A stretch of 64,000 nt of DNA from Chengkuizengella marina (GCF_009910845.1 NZ_SIJB01000012.1:99361-163360), one strand, 5' to 3'; positions 19,759 to 29,139 are shown, counted from the first letter of the stretch. Notes: generated by a model from the letters alone, not told the origin. Translations and numbers: made by a program.

Positions 19759-21555
19759 ATGGTCAAATTACGGGTAAGATTAACATTAATTATAATTGCT
19801 TTGTTGGCAGTAACTGCACTAGGGGCAGGTTTTTTTACAGTTGAGAAATTAAAGGATTCTCAGCTGCAATTTTTGAAGGATCAATTACTCCAGGAGATTA
19901 AAGTAATCCAAAACACATTGACTTGGAGAAACACTGTGAATGATCAAGAATTGATTGCTTATTTTAGTGAAGGTGCTGAAGAACTCAGTAAGTCAACTCA
20001 AGCTAGAATCACATTTATTGATCTTGAAGGAAATGTTGTAGGAGAGTCAGATTTCGATCCTCAGCAAATGGATAATCATTTATTTAGAGAAGAAATATTA
20101 TCGATTAGTGAGAATGGAGAGTATGGAACTGCCATTAGATACAGTGAAACAATAAAACATAATATGTTATATGTTGCTTCTCCTTTTAACAATAATAATA
20201 ACCCTATTGGATACTTGCGTTTAGCGATAAATCTAGATGAAGTGGAATACAAAACAAATGAATTATGGACTTATTATATCATTGGGATTTTCTTTTTATT
20301 AATTGTAACCGCAGTAATCAGTTATTTAATTACTCGTGGATTAACAAAACCTTTAGAAAATATAATGATGGTAGCACAGCAAATTACACGTGGTAATTAT
20401 CAATCTAAAGTAAAAATATATAACAAAGACGAAATAGGTCGATTAGGAAAAGCTATAAATAAAATGGCTTCAAGTTTACAGTATCAAATGAATCGGATAT
20501 CAGAAAATGAGATCAGACTTAAAACGGTTTTAGAACATTTAATTAGTGGCGTTATTATGATCGACCGTCATGGCAAAATTGTATTATTGAATCGGACATC
20601 TGAAAATATACTTGGTATAAAGGAGAATGAAATATTAGGAAAACGATACATGGATACAAAACAAAATCAGGAATTAATTACATTGATACAAACCTGTATT
20701 CAGAAAAAGCAGCATATTCGTGAAGAGTTAACCTTCTATTATCCAGAGCAACGAACAATAGAAATGAATCTAGTTCCACTGCACCAAGATCATAGACAAT
20801 GGTCAGGAATATTAATTGTAATGCATGATATTACAGCGATCCGTAAATTAGAAAAGATGAGAAGTGATTTTGCTGCAAATGTCTCACATGAGTTGAAAAC
20901 ACCTATTGCGGCTGTAAAAGGTTTTTCAGAAACACTTTTATCTGGAGCTTTAGATGACAAGGAGACTGCAAAATCATTTTTGAAAATCATTTATGATGAA
21001 AGTGATCGTTTAAATCGGTTGATTAGTGATATATTAGACTTATCTAAAATTGAATCAAAGGCAATTCCACTCGATTATTCTCCAATTGCTATGAAGGAAT
21101 TTGTACAGAAAACAGTACAAATGTTAGAGGCACAATCTAATGAAAAACAAATTCATATTTCTCTAAATGTAAATCAAGATTTATACATGGAGGCAGATGA
21201 GGATAGATTGAGGCAAGTATTTATTAACTTATTATCCAATGCTATTAACTATACTCCTGAGGGAGGGCATATTCAAATTAGTGTAGCGTATTTAAATCTT
21301 TCTGAAGATGTAAATGATGAGAAAATTCGAATAGAGATTTCAGATACTGGGATAGGGATTCCAAAAAAAGATTTACCACGAATATTTGAACGTTTTTATA
21401 GAGTGGATAAAGCTCGTTCCCGCATCTCTGGAGGAACAGGGTTAGGATTATCTATTGTAAAACATATTGTTGATTTGCATAAAGGAGAGATCAAGGTGGA
21501 AAGCGACGTTGGGAGTGGAACTACTTTTATCATTGATTTACCGCTTGTACAATAA
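19759..21555 (+). CDS. phoR: Phosphate-sensing histidine kinase PhoR
   Basis: This 598-residue membrane sensor has helices at about 7-28 and 172-194 enclosing an extracytoplasmic domain. A HAMP domain (about 195-247), a PAS domain (about 252-350), the HisKA box SHELKTPIAAVKGF with His377, and the ATPase boxes LLSNAINYTPEGG, DTGIGIP and GTGLGLSIVKHIV follow. The layout equals Bacillus PhoR, and synteny (after mdh, before pst and polA) supports the name. Here phoR precedes phoP, the reverse of Bacillus, with a 118-base gap holding a Pho box. Confidence 0.9.
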   Translation: MVKLRVRLTLIIIALLAVTALGAGFFTVEKLKDSQLQFLKDQLLQEIKVIQNTLTWRNTVNDQELIAYFSEGAEELSKSTQARITFIDLEGNVVGESDFDPQQMDNHLFREEILSISENGEYGTAIRYSETIKHNMLYVASPFNNNNNPIGYLRLAINLDEVEYKTNELWTYYIIGIFFLLIVTAVISYLITRGLTKPLENIMMVAQQITRGNYQSKVKIYNKDEIGRLGKAINKMASSLQYQMNRISENEIRLKTVLEHLISGVIMIDRHGKIVLLNRTSENILGIKENEILGKRYMDTKQNQELITLIQTCIQKKQHIREELTFYYPEQRTIEMNLVPLHQDHRQWSGILIVMHDITAIRKLEKMRSDFAANVSHELKTPIAAVKGFSETLLSGALDDKETAKSFLKIIYDESDRLNRLISDILDLSKIESKAIPLDYSPIAMKEFVQKTVQMLEAQSNEKQIHISLNVNQDLYMEADEDRLRQVFINLLSNAINYTPEGGHIQISVAYLNLSEDVNDEKIRIEISDTGIGIPKKDLPRIFERFYRVDKARSRISGGTGLGLSIVKHIVDLHKGEIKVESDVGSGTTFIIDLPLVQ

Positions 21556-21582
21556 TTTACAAATAGTTTACATAGATTTAAT
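21556..21582 (+). promoter_or_regulatory. Pho box in front of phoP
   Basis: TTTACA (21556-21561), five bases, TTTACA (21567-21572), four bases, then TTTAAT (21577-21582). Direct TTTACA-like repeats on a helical turn are the PhoP binding pattern. It begins directly after the phoR stop codon, so phoP probably has its own autoregulated promoter. Confidence 0.65.
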
Positions 21583-21673
21583 AATTGGATGATAAACTAA
21601 TATAGTTGTTAGAGGAAGATTAAAACTTTTTAATAAATGAACACCCAATATATTTAAGAGGGGACAATTTAGT

Positions 21674-22381
21674 ATGTCGAAAAAAGTGTTAGTCATTGAA
21701 GACGAACCTACATTATCGAGACTATTATCATATAATCTCTCTCAAGCAGGGTTTGAAACGAAGGTAGCTGAGGATGGAAGAGTTGGATTGCAATATGCAC
21801 TTCAGCAATTTTTTGACTTAATTATTTTAGATATTATGCTGCCTGGCTTAAACGGATTTGAAATACTTACAAAAATAAGAGAACAAAAAGTGAAAACACC
21901 GATTATTTTTTTAACAGCGAAAACAGCTGAAGATGAAATTGTACAAGGACTAAAACTTGGAGCGGATGATTATATTACGAAACCATTTGGAGTAGCTGAA
22001 TTGTTGGCAAGAGTATCCGCTGTTTTAAGAAGGTCTCTTTCTGAGGAAACACAGGTTGATGAAACAACTGATGAAAATGTAATTATACTTGGGGATCTAA
22101 AAATTTACCCTGATCAATATGAAGTTTTATTAAATGAGGAAAGTATTTCATTACGTCCCAAGGAATTTGAAGTATTACTGCATATGGTAGAAAGACAAGG
22201 TAAAGTAATTACAAGAGATGATCTAATGAACATTGTTTGGGGGTTTGATTACATAGGAGGGCAACGCACAGTAGATGTTCATGTGAGTTCACTTCGTAAA
22301 AAGCTTGAGTTAGGTCAAAATTCAGTTAAAATTGAATCTATTCGTGGTGTCGGTTATAAATTAGTTGTAAAAAATAATTAA
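21674..22381 (+). CDS. phoP: Phosphate response regulator PhoP
   Basis: This 235-residue OmpR-family regulator has a receiver with phospho-acceptor Asp53 in LDIMLPGLNG, a conserved Lys in YITKPFG, and a winged-helix DNA-binding domain (about 135-232, with GQRTVDVHVSSLRKKLE). AAGAGGGGA stands before the ATG. It is the partner of PhoR directly upstream and would activate pst, whose promoter carries a Pho box of the same design. Confidence 0.92.
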   Translation: MSKKVLVIEDEPTLSRLLSYNLSQAGFETKVAEDGRVGLQYALQQFFDLIILDIMLPGLNGFEILTKIREQKVKTPIIFLTAKTAEDEIVQGLKLGADDYITKPFGVAELLARVSAVLRRSLSEETQVDETTDENVIILGDLKIYPDQYEVLLNEESISLRPKEFEVLLHMVERQGKVITRDDLMNIVWGFDYIGGQRTVDVHVSSLRKKLELGQNSVKIESIRGVGYKLVVKNN

Positions 22382-22392
22382 TAAAATGGATT

Positions 22393-23262
22393 TTATTCAT
22401 TTGATTTCCAATTCAGCATTTTTTTACGGAATTCGTTTGGTGAACAGTGATTGTACTTTTTGAAAATTTTATAAAAATGAGCCATGTTATTCATATTGAT
22501 ACTCTCGCCAATTTGCGTGATACTATCTTCTCTCGTTAATAACATTCTTTCAGCTTTTTTAATTTTTTTATAATTAACGTATTCTATAAATGTCATTTGG
22601 ATTGTATTTTTAAAAAATTTAACAAAGTGATAATAACTCATATTCACCATTTGTGCTGCAGTTGCAATGCTGATTTTATCCATTAAATGAGAATCAACAT
22701 AATCAAGTACTGGCTTGAGGCGAAGAAAATCTGCATTGTGCTGAACATTGAGTGTTTTATTAGTATCATTTCGTAATAATACCAGCATAATTTTATGGAT
22801 AAAAAGAGTTACTGCAATCTCATATCCAGTTTTTTTACTCTGAGATTCATTATATATTTCTGATACAGCATCAAATATTTCATTCTTTGCTAATACATTA
22901 TTTTCGAAAATATAATTGAGATGACTTAACGGATCATTTGTTCCTGCAAAATATTTGATATATGGCATTATGCTGTAATCGAAATATTGTTCAATATCAA
23001 ACTGTAGTACAATATATTCTAAACCTTCTTTTATCATCCGATCTCGGTGAAGCTCATTTGAACCAATTAAAATAACATCTCCAGATTCCAACAAATATAC
23101 AACTTCTCCAACATGAACTTCTAATTGTCCACTTAACACTGCTATTATTTCCACTTCTTTATGATAGTGCCAGGTAATCATGTTATGATTTACTCTCTTA
23201 CTTTGAAATGTTTTTAAAGATAATAAAGGGTTTTCAAATGAAATTTTCTCATTTATTATCAT
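22393..23262 (-). CDS. AraC-family regulator with N-terminal cupin
   Basis: The protein has 289 residues. The start at 23262 is chosen because GGAGG stands ten bases upstream; a further in-frame ATG at 23295 has no such site. An N-terminal cupin-like sensor (about 15-100, WHYHKEVEIIAVLSGQLEVH) is followed by two C-terminal helix-turn-helices (about 190-285, ending FKKYNHCSPNEFRKKM). It is divergent from the oxidoreductase operon at 23472 with a 209-base shared region, so it most likely controls that operon in response to a sugar or sugar acid. Confidence 0.88.
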   Translation of the reverse strand: MIINEKISFENPLLSLKTFQSKRVNHNMITWHYHKEVEIIAVLSGQLEVHVGEVVYLLESGDVILIGSNELHRDRMIKEGLEYIVLQFDIEQYFDYSIMPYIKYFAGTNDPLSHLNYIFENNVLAKNEIFDAVSEIYNESQSKKTGYEIAVTLFIHKIMLVLLRNDTNKTLNVQHNADFLRLKPVLDYVDSHLMDKISIATAAQMVNMSYYHFVKFFKNTIQMTFIEYVNYKKIKKAERMLLTREDSITQIGESINMNNMAHFYKIFKKYNHCSPNEFRKKMLNWKSNE

Positions 23263-23471
23263 TAGCTTCAATCCTCCAATATCCCAAAATTGCATAAAAG
23301 TAAAACTATTATGGTAATATTATTTTCTCTTTTCATCGTGTATAATTTTGTTAGATTCCAAACTATTATGAGTTAAAATAGCTTGAGTATAGGAATCAAA
23401 ATGACATACATTTAATAATATAACACAAAATTGAATAAAGTATATCATGATTAAAAATGGAGGGAAGTTGG

Positions 23472-24554
23472 ATGAACAAGAAACTAAAAGTCGGAATTAT
23501 TGGATGTGGAGGAATAGCAACTGGAAAACATTTGCCCTCACTCTCCAAATTGAAAACGGTTGAATTAACAGCATTTTGTGATGTTAATATTTCTAATGCT
23601 GAGCAAGCTGCTAAAAAATTCGGTATTGAAGGGGCTAGAATTTTTTCTGATTACAATGAGTTATTAAATGAAACATCCATTGAAGTTGTTCACATTTGTA
23701 CTCCAAATGATTCCCACGCAGATATTGCAATTGCAGCCCTTAAAGCAGGTAAACATGTAAACTGTGAGAAACCAATGGCAAAAACAGCTGCAGATGCCAG
23801 ACGAATGTATGAGGCTTCCAAAATATCAGATAAAAAGCTTACGATCAGTTACCAAAACCGTTTTAGAGCAGATAGTCAATATTTGAATCAAGCTTGTAGA
23901 GAAGGTGAATTAGGTGAAATTTATTTTGCCAAAGCTCACGCTATTCGTCGACGTGCGGTACCTACTTGGGGTGTCTTCTTAGATGAAGAAAAACAAGGAG
24001 GAGGTCCATTAATCGACATTGGTACTCATGCACTGGATTTAACACTATGGATGATGGATAATTATAAGCCAAAAGTCGTATTAGGAACAGCTTTCCATAA
24101 ACTATCTAAACGGGAAAACGCAGCGAATGCATGGGGACCTTGGGATCCAAATGAGTTTACTGTAGAAGATTCTGCCTTTGGAATGATTAAAATGGAAAAT
24201 GGAGCAACGATTATATTAGAATCAAGCTGGGCATTAAATTCCTTAGATGAAGGTGAAGCAAAATGCACGCTTGCAGGAACTGAAGGCGGGGCAGATATGA
24301 AGGATGGACTTCGCATTAATGGTGAAAGTCGTGGAAAATTATTTACAAATCAAATTCAAACGAATGTCGGAGGAGTTGCATTTTATGATGGAAAAGAAGA
24401 AAGTGATGCAGACTTAGAAATGAGATTGTGGATTGATAGTATTCTTTATGATACAGAGCCTATAGTTAAACCTAAACAAGCCCTTGTTGTGTCAGAAATT
24501 TTAGAAGCGATATATGAATCTTCAAAAACAGGAAAAGCCGTTTATTTTGAATAG
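23472..24554 (+). CDS. Gfo/Idh/MocA-family oxidoreductase
   Basis: The protein has 360 residues from the ATG at 23472, behind GGAGGG (23459-23464); the in-frame ATG at 23457 overlaps that site and is rejected. It has a Rossmann N-terminus (KVGIIGCGGIATGKHLPSL), the conserved CEKPMAKTAADARRMYE dinucleotide loop and a C-terminal alpha/beta substrate domain with GGGPLIDIGTHALDL holding the likely catalytic histidine. Family members oxidise sugars, inositols or sugar amines with NAD(P). The neighbour is a sugar isomerase-like gene, so a sugar catabolic role is inferred. Substrate unknown. Confidence 0.9.
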   Translation: MNKKLKVGIIGCGGIATGKHLPSLSKLKTVELTAFCDVNISNAEQAAKKFGIEGARIFSDYNELLNETSIEVVHICTPNDSHADIAIAALKAGKHVNCEKPMAKTAADARRMYEASKISDKKLTISYQNRFRADSQYLNQACREGELGEIYFAKAHAIRRRAVPTWGVFLDEEKQGGGPLIDIGTHALDLTLWMMDNYKPKVVLGTAFHKLSKRENAANAWGPWDPNEFTVEDSAFGMIKMENGATIILESSWALNSLDEGEAKCTLAGTEGGADMKDGLRINGESRGKLFTNQIQTNVGGVAFYDGKEESDADLEMRLWIDSILYDTEPIVKPKQALVVSEILEAIYESSKTGKAVYFE

Positions 24555-24636
24555 TATGTGATTACTTCTATTTGTTCCACTTCATCACATCTTTGGTGAT
24601 GAGCTAGATATGAAAAGAAAAAGGAGAGTGTAAAGG

Positions 24637-25605
24637 ATGAAGCTTGGTGTTTTTTCAGTATTATTTGCACAAAAATCACTTGAAGAAACTTTAGACATTA
24701 TTCAAGCTAAGGGGCTTGAAGCAATTGAAATAGGTTCTGGTGGATATCCTGGGAAGGCTCATTGTGATCCTGATGTTTTGCTAAAAGATGAACAAAAATT
24801 GAATGATTTTAAACAACTTGTTTCTTCCAGAGGGATAGAAATTTCAGCTTTAAGTGTTCATGGTAATACACTTCATCCACAAAAAGACATTGCTAAAGGC
24901 TATCATAATGATCTAATTAGAACAATTGATTTAGCTCATAAATTGAAAGTCCCAGTAGTCAATACATTTTCAGGTTGTCCTGGTGATCATGAGGGTGCTA
25001 AATATCCTAATTGGCCCGTAGCACCGTGGCCAAATGATTTTCAAGAAATTTTGAAATGGCAATGGGAAGAAAAGATCATACCTTATTGGACAGAAATAGG
25101 TCAATATGCGAGTGATTGGAATGTGAAAATTGGTTTAGAACTTCATGGCGGATTTTCAGTTCACACTCCTGCAACGTTGCTTCGATTAAGAGAAGCTGTG
25201 GGTGAAGTGATTGGAGCGAACTTAGATCCAAGTCATATGTGGTGGCAAGGTATAGATCCAGTGGAATCTATAAAAATATTAGGGAAAAATAATGCGATAC
25301 ATCATTTTCATGCAAAAGATACAACAATAGATCAAAATAATGTAAACCGATATGGATTAACAGATATGCAATCTTACTCAAACATGCTTGATCGAGCTTG
25401 GCAATTTAGAACAGTTGGATTTGGACATGATCTAAAAACATGGTCAGACATTATAAGCACATTACGTTTAGTTGGTTATGATTATGTAGTGAGCATTGAA
25501 CACGAAGATGGTTTAATGTCTATTGATGAAGGCTTTAGTAAAGCCGTTATGAATTTACAGCAAGTATTATTAAAAGAACCTTTAGGTGATATGTGGTGGG
25601 TGTAA
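24637..25605 (+). CDS. Sugar phosphate isomerase/epimerase-like TIM barrel
   Basis: This 322-residue protein of the xylose isomerase-like TIM-barrel family shows LEAIEIGSGGYPG near the start. The metal-site pieces are LELHGGFSVHTP, NLDPSHMWWQGIDP, HFHAKDT and SIEHEDGLMS, providing Glu, Asp, His and Glu ligands. AAAGGAGAG precedes the ATG. It lies 82 bases after the oxidoreductase and overlaps the next gene by 13 bases. These pairs commonly handle inositol- or keto-sugar intermediates; the actual substrate is not visible. Confidence 0.88.
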   Translation: MKLGVFSVLFAQKSLEETLDIIQAKGLEAIEIGSGGYPGKAHCDPDVLLKDEQKLNDFKQLVSSRGIEISALSVHGNTLHPQKDIAKGYHNDLIRTIDLAHKLKVPVVNTFSGCPGDHEGAKYPNWPVAPWPNDFQEILKWQWEEKIIPYWTEIGQYASDWNVKIGLELHGGFSVHTPATLLRLREAVGEVIGANLDPSHMWWQGIDPVESIKILGKNNAIHHFHAKDTTIDQNNVNRYGLTDMQSYSNMLDRAWQFRTVGFGHDLKTWSDIISTLRLVGYDYVVSIEHEDGLMSIDEGFSKAVMNLQQVLLKEPLGDMWWV

Positions 25606-26249
25606 AAAAACAAGTCATTATAGAGATGGCATCACAATTTGCAAAAGATATGTTGGGAAATGATGCAAGTGGGCATGATTGGTGGCATGTTCATAGAGTT
25701 ACAGAATTATCGAAAAGAATAGCGGAAGATGAAGGTGCGGATGTGTTTATCTGCACCTTGGCTGCTTTGCTGCATGATATAGCGGATGAAAAATTAAATG
25801 AATCCGAAGAATTAGGATTGAAAAAAGTGAAGGATTGGTTACAACTTCAATCAGTAGAAGGTGATACTATCATTCACGTGATGGAGATCATCTCAACCAT
25901 GTCCTTTAAGGGTGGGAGTCGACCCCCAATGACTACTTTGGAAGGAAAAGTAGTACAAGATGCTGATCGGTTAGATGCGATTGGAGCAATAGGAATTGCC
26001 AGAACCTTTGCTTACTCTGGAGCTAAAGGAAGCATTATGCATGATCCTAATGTGAAGCCTAGGACAAACATAAATCAAACAAATTATCGTGAAAAGAAAG
26101 CAACCCCTATTAATCATTTTTATGAGAAATTGTTTAAGTTAAAAGATTTAATGAATACAAAAACAGCTAGGACCATAGCAGAAGAGCGTCATCAGTTTAT
26201 GGAAGAATACCTACAGAGGTTTCATCTAGAGTGGAATGGAGATAAATAG
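25593..26249 (+). CDS. HD-domain phosphohydrolase, YpgQ/YedJ-like
   Basis: The protein has 218 residues and a GTG start inside the end of the upstream gene. HD motifs are GHDWWHVHRV (first His), ALLHDIADEK (His-Asp pair) and VVQDADRLDAIGAIG (last Asp). The tail with NHFYEKLFKLKDLMNT is typical of the YpgQ group, a metal-dependent nucleotide pyrophosphohydrolase in Bacillus. Overlap with the isomerase suggests translational coupling, though the function looks unrelated. Confidence 0.86.
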   Translation: MVGVKKQVIIEMASQFAKDMLGNDASGHDWWHVHRVTELSKRIAEDEGADVFICTLAALLHDIADEKLNESEELGLKKVKDWLQLQSVEGDTIIHVMEIISTMSFKGGSRPPMTTLEGKVVQDADRLDAIGAIGIARTFAYSGAKGSIMHDPNVKPRTNINQTNYREKKATPINHFYEKLFKLKDLMNTKTARTIAEERHQFMEEYLQRFHLEWNGDK

Positions 26250-26253
26250 AAAG

Positions 26254-26287
26254 AAAAAAACTGTCAAAAAAATTGACAGTTTTTTTT
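26254..26287. terminator. Bidirectional terminator
   Basis: AAAAAAACTGTCAA and TTGACAGTTTTTTT pair around AAAAA. It sits between the convergent HD gene and cydS, with A and T runs serving both directions. Confidence 0.92.
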
Positions 26288-26302
26288 ATTTAGTTTCAAT
26301 AT

Positions 26303-26428
26303 CTATTTAGAAATCTGATTATCACTTTCTTCCACATTCGTATTCCCCTTTGCTCCCCACCAAAATCCTAAAAATAAACAAACAGCCACAACTAGAGGTG
26401 GTGCATATGTGATTAAAAATTGATCCAT
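26303..26428 (-). CDS. cydS: Cytochrome bd oxidase small subunit CydS
   Basis: The gene encodes 41 residues: a single membrane helix with MDQFLITYAPPLVVAV at the start, then FLGFWWGAKG and an acidic tail. The FLI.YAP..V...FW.G.K pattern is that of the third subunit of Geobacillus and Bacillus bd oxidases (YtzL/CydS). AAAGGATG precedes the ATG. It is the last gene of the leftward cydA-cydB operon, but is set apart from cydB by 148 bases that hold a structured element. Confidence 0.82.
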   Translation of the reverse strand: MDQFLITYAPPLVVAVCLFLGFWWGAKGNTNVEESDNQISK

Positions 26429-26485
26429 TTTGATCATCCTTTCTTAAATGTCAGGAAATTATGACTTTCCATTTAAATTTTGTTT

Positions 26486-26563
26486 AGGAAAACCGCCAGT
26501 TTATGGATGAACTGGTGCCGACGTTTACCACATAGAGGTGGTATGCATTTAGACGGCCTTCCT
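26486..26563 (-). ncRNA. Predicted three-way-junction RNA between cydB and cydS
   Basis: Read on the minus strand, AGGAAGGCCG pairs over ten bases with CGGTTTTCCT, using two G-U pairs that would be mismatches on the other strand. Inside lie two hairpins: six pairs closing a six-base loop (26526-26543) and six pairs closing an eight-base loop (26496-26515). They are joined by two ten-base linkers, TCTAAATGCA and AACGTCGGCA, and the second hairpin stacks directly on the outer stem. I match it to no known riboswitch. It may be an attenuator, a processing signal or a palindromic repeat. Confidence 0.5.
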
Positions 26564-26576
26564 TAAGCATCACTTT

Positions 26577-27596
26577 TTATGAATTTTTATTTCCTTGAAC
26601 GTATTTTATATCGAATAAGAATAAACGCATTAATAAATATAATGAAGGAACTAACAATAACAAACCAAGAATAAATACAGTCACAAGTGCAATGGCCATC
26701 GTTTCATTTGTGAAATGTTCATGAATATTAATATAAGGATATAAAATATAAGGTAAATGAGAAGCTCCATACCCAAAAAATGCAAATGCAAATTGGAACA
26801 TCACAAAAACGAAAGCCCAGCCTAATTTTACTCTCTTCCAAACAAAATATACGGCAACTAAAAAACAAAGAAAAGAAATAACAAACATCCAAGACAAATC
26901 AACCATTCTTTCAAAATGTTCAACATTATGATTACGAATGGAGAAAAAAACGAGTAAACTTGCAACAATGGTTGGGAGACTCCAGGCAAGTGCATATTTA
27001 CGGACAATTTCAAATGCTTTATGGTCTTTTGCTTTATAAGCGTAATAAGTTAAAAACATAGAGGAAATGTATAATACACTAATTAATGCTAAACCAACAA
27101 CTGTCCAAGCATAAGGACTTGTAAAAAGTGCCATATATTGAAATTGTACTTCTCCATTGATGACTTTAATAAAGCCGCCTTCAGATATAATTAGTACTGT
27201 AGATAAAGCAGCAGGGATCAGCCAACCACTTGCTCCATATAGAAACAAATAAAATCGGTTATTTTTTGTGCCATACGTACTAAATGCATAATACGAACCA
27301 CGAATGGCTAATAATATGACAGCAATACTTCCTGGTATAAGCAAAGATGTGCCATAATAATAAGCTGTGTCTGGAAAGAAGCCAATTAATCCGACCATGA
27401 AAAAGATTAGAAAGACGTTTGTCACTTCCCATACGGGAGAAAGGTATCTTTCAATCATGGGTTGAATTAATTGTTTGTTGCCTGTGATTTCACTATAGTA
27501 ACTGAAAAAACCAGCACCAAAATCAATGGAAGCAACAATTAAATAACCATAAAGGAAAATCCAAAGTACGGTAATTCCTAATAGTTCATAACTCAT
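26577..27596 (-). CDS. cydB: Cytochrome bd quinol oxidase subunit II
   Basis: This 339-residue protein has eight or nine membrane helices throughout. The N-terminus LLGITVLWIFLYGYLIVASIDFGAGF and the ERYLSPVWEVTNVFLIFF stretch are typical of CydB/YthB. It forms the core of the oxidase with CydA. Its ATG overlaps the cydA stop by one base, which indicates translational coupling. Length is close to the 346-residue Bacillus YthB. Confidence 0.93.
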   Translation of the reverse strand: MSYELLGITVLWIFLYGYLIVASIDFGAGFFSYYSEITGNKQLIQPMIERYLSPVWEVTNVFLIFFMVGLIGFFPDTAYYYGTSLLIPGSIAVILLAIRGSYYAFSTYGTKNNRFYLFLYGASGWLIPAALSTVLIISEGGFIKVINGEVQFQYMALFTSPYAWTVVGLALISVLYISSMFLTYYAYKAKDHKAFEIVRKYALAWSLPTIVASLLVFFSIRNHNVEHFERMVDLSWMFVISFLCFLVAVYFVWKRVKLGWAFVFVMFQFAFAFFGYGASHLPYILYPYINIHEHFTNETMAIALVTVFILGLLLLVPSLYLLMRLFLFDIKYVQGNKNS

Positions 27597-28939
27597 TACA
27601 CATTTCCTCCCCTCGAAGCGATTTCTTCTTCAGCAGGATAATTCTTGAACATTTTTCGAATCACTTTGACACATGTAAAAGCTAATATAATATATAAAAT
27701 AGTGAAGACTAAAAGCATGGTATCTACATGTCCTGAAGTGGTAGCTGCATCTGTTGTTTTCATATAACCTCGTAAAATCCAAGGTTGTCTCCCTACTTCT
27801 GCAAAAATCCAACCAAATTCAATCGCTAACATGGCGAGTGGTCCACCCAAAACAATTAGTCTTAATAATCCTTTGTTATGAACATTCCATTTTCCTAATC
27901 TTTGTCCCACTACGTAAGTTAAAGCAATGAGCATCAGAGTAACTCCAATTATTGCCATAAGATCAAACATATAATGTATCCATAAAGGGGGTATTTCATC
28001 CTTTGGAAGATCATTGATTCCTATCACTTCAGCATTTGGAGAACCATGAGCCAGAATACTTAAAGCAAGTGGTATTTTGAGTCCATATTTAATTTCATTA
28101 TTCTCTGTAAGAATTCCACCAATGACGAGTGGGGCTTGATCTGTTGTTTCAAAATGCCACTCCGCTGCGGCTAATTTTTCAGGTTGATATTCAGCTAAAT
28201 ATTTACCAGATAAATCGCCAATAATAGCTGTACCTATGGAAAAGATAAGCGCAGATACCATCGTTAATTTAAGTGCTTTTTTATAATAAACATGTTTTCT
28301 TCCTCGCAGTAAGGATATTGCTGCAATACCAGCCAAAACAAAGGCAGATGTTAAATAAGCAGATATAAGAACGTGTGCTACTTTTGTAGGTGTAGCTGGA
28401 TTAAACATAGCTACAAGTGGTTGTACATTTATGATTTTTCCAGTTAAAGCATCAACATCAAACCCTTGTGGAGCATTCATAAATGCATTTACAATTGTAA
28501 TGAAAAAAGCAGAAGCAGATGACCCAATGACAACTGGAATTAACAAATAAAAGTGTGTCATTCTGTTTTTGAAACGATCCCAAGTATATAAATAGATACC
28601 TAAAAAGATAGCTTCAAAGAAAAAAGCAAAAGTTTCCATAAATAAAGGTAGTGCAATAGATTGACCTGCTACTTGCATGAACTTTGGCCACAATAAACTA
28701 AGTTGCAATCCGATAGCAGTCCCTGTTACAACTCCAACTGCAACTGTAATTGTGAAACCTCTAGCCCAGCGACGAGCAAGTAATAAATAATGTGGATCAT
28801 TTCGTTTAATCCCTATCCATTCAGCTAATGCAATCATGACAGGAACACCAACACCTATGGTGGCAAAAATAATATGGAATGCCAATGTTAAAGAAGTTAA
28901 TAATCTACTAAAAATGACGGGGTCATATACTGATAACAT
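27596..28939 (-). CDS. cydA: Cytochrome bd quinol oxidase subunit I
   Basis: This 447-residue haem-bearing subunit oxidises quinol and reduces oxygen to water. The N-terminal SRLLTSLTLAFHIIFATIG holds the conserved haem histidine, and the GRQPWILRGYMKT motif is diagnostic. The quinol loop (about 240-310) is short, as in Gram-positive YthA-type enzymes. The gene starts the operon, apart from a 38-codon gene upstream. An FNR/Rex-type palindrome lies further upstream. Confidence 0.95.
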   Translation of the reverse strand: MLSVYDPVIFSRLLTSLTLAFHIIFATIGVGVPVMIALAEWIGIKRNDPHYLLLARRWARGFTITVAVGVVTGTAIGLQLSLLWPKFMQVAGQSIALPLFMETFAFFFEAIFLGIYLYTWDRFKNRMTHFYLLIPVVIGSSASAFFITIVNAFMNAPQGFDVDALTGKIINVQPLVAMFNPATPTKVAHVLISAYLTSAFVLAGIAAISLLRGRKHVYYKKALKLTMVSALIFSIGTAIIGDLSGKYLAEYQPEKLAAAEWHFETTDQAPLVIGGILTENNEIKYGLKIPLALSILAHGSPNAEVIGINDLPKDEIPPLWIHYMFDLMAIIGVTLMLIALTYVVGQRLGKWNVHNKGLLRLIVLGGPLAMLAIEFGWIFAEVGRQPWILRGYMKTTDAATTSGHVDTMLLVFTILYIILAFTCVKVIRKMFKNYPAEEEIASRGGNV

Positions 28940-29022
28940 AAAATCACTCCTTTACTAGTACAATGTTTCATTGAGAACAATCTAATTACAATCTATTGTT
29001 TTATCAATGAGCAGATTTATAT

Positions 29023-29139
29023 TTAGAAGAAACGGCTAATAATTGATAGTGACATGATAATGGCTACTACAATACATAAAATAATTAATTTTTTTTCTTG
29101 TTTATGAGATTTATTTATATTTGTTTTGTTGTTGTCCAT
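29023..29139 (-). CDS. Possible 38-residue membrane peptide upstream of cydA
   Basis: A basic N-terminal stretch (MDNNKTNINKSHKQEKK) is followed by one hydrophobic helix (LIILCIVVAIIMSLSII) and RFF. AGGGTG stands before the ATG. It has the same orientation as cydA and could be the first gene of the cyd transcript. I do not recognise it. The credible ribosome site and clean positive-then-hydrophobic pattern argue for a real gene, but it could be a chance reading frame. Confidence 0.5.
   Translation of the reverse strand: MDNNKTNINKSHKQEKKLIILCIVVAIIMSLSIISRFF

Noticed and set aside
26526..26547. A seven-codon frame behind AAGGAAGG between cydB and cydS
   Set aside because: The AAGGAAGG is part of the closing stem of the structured element, and the peptide MHTTSMW is too short to support.
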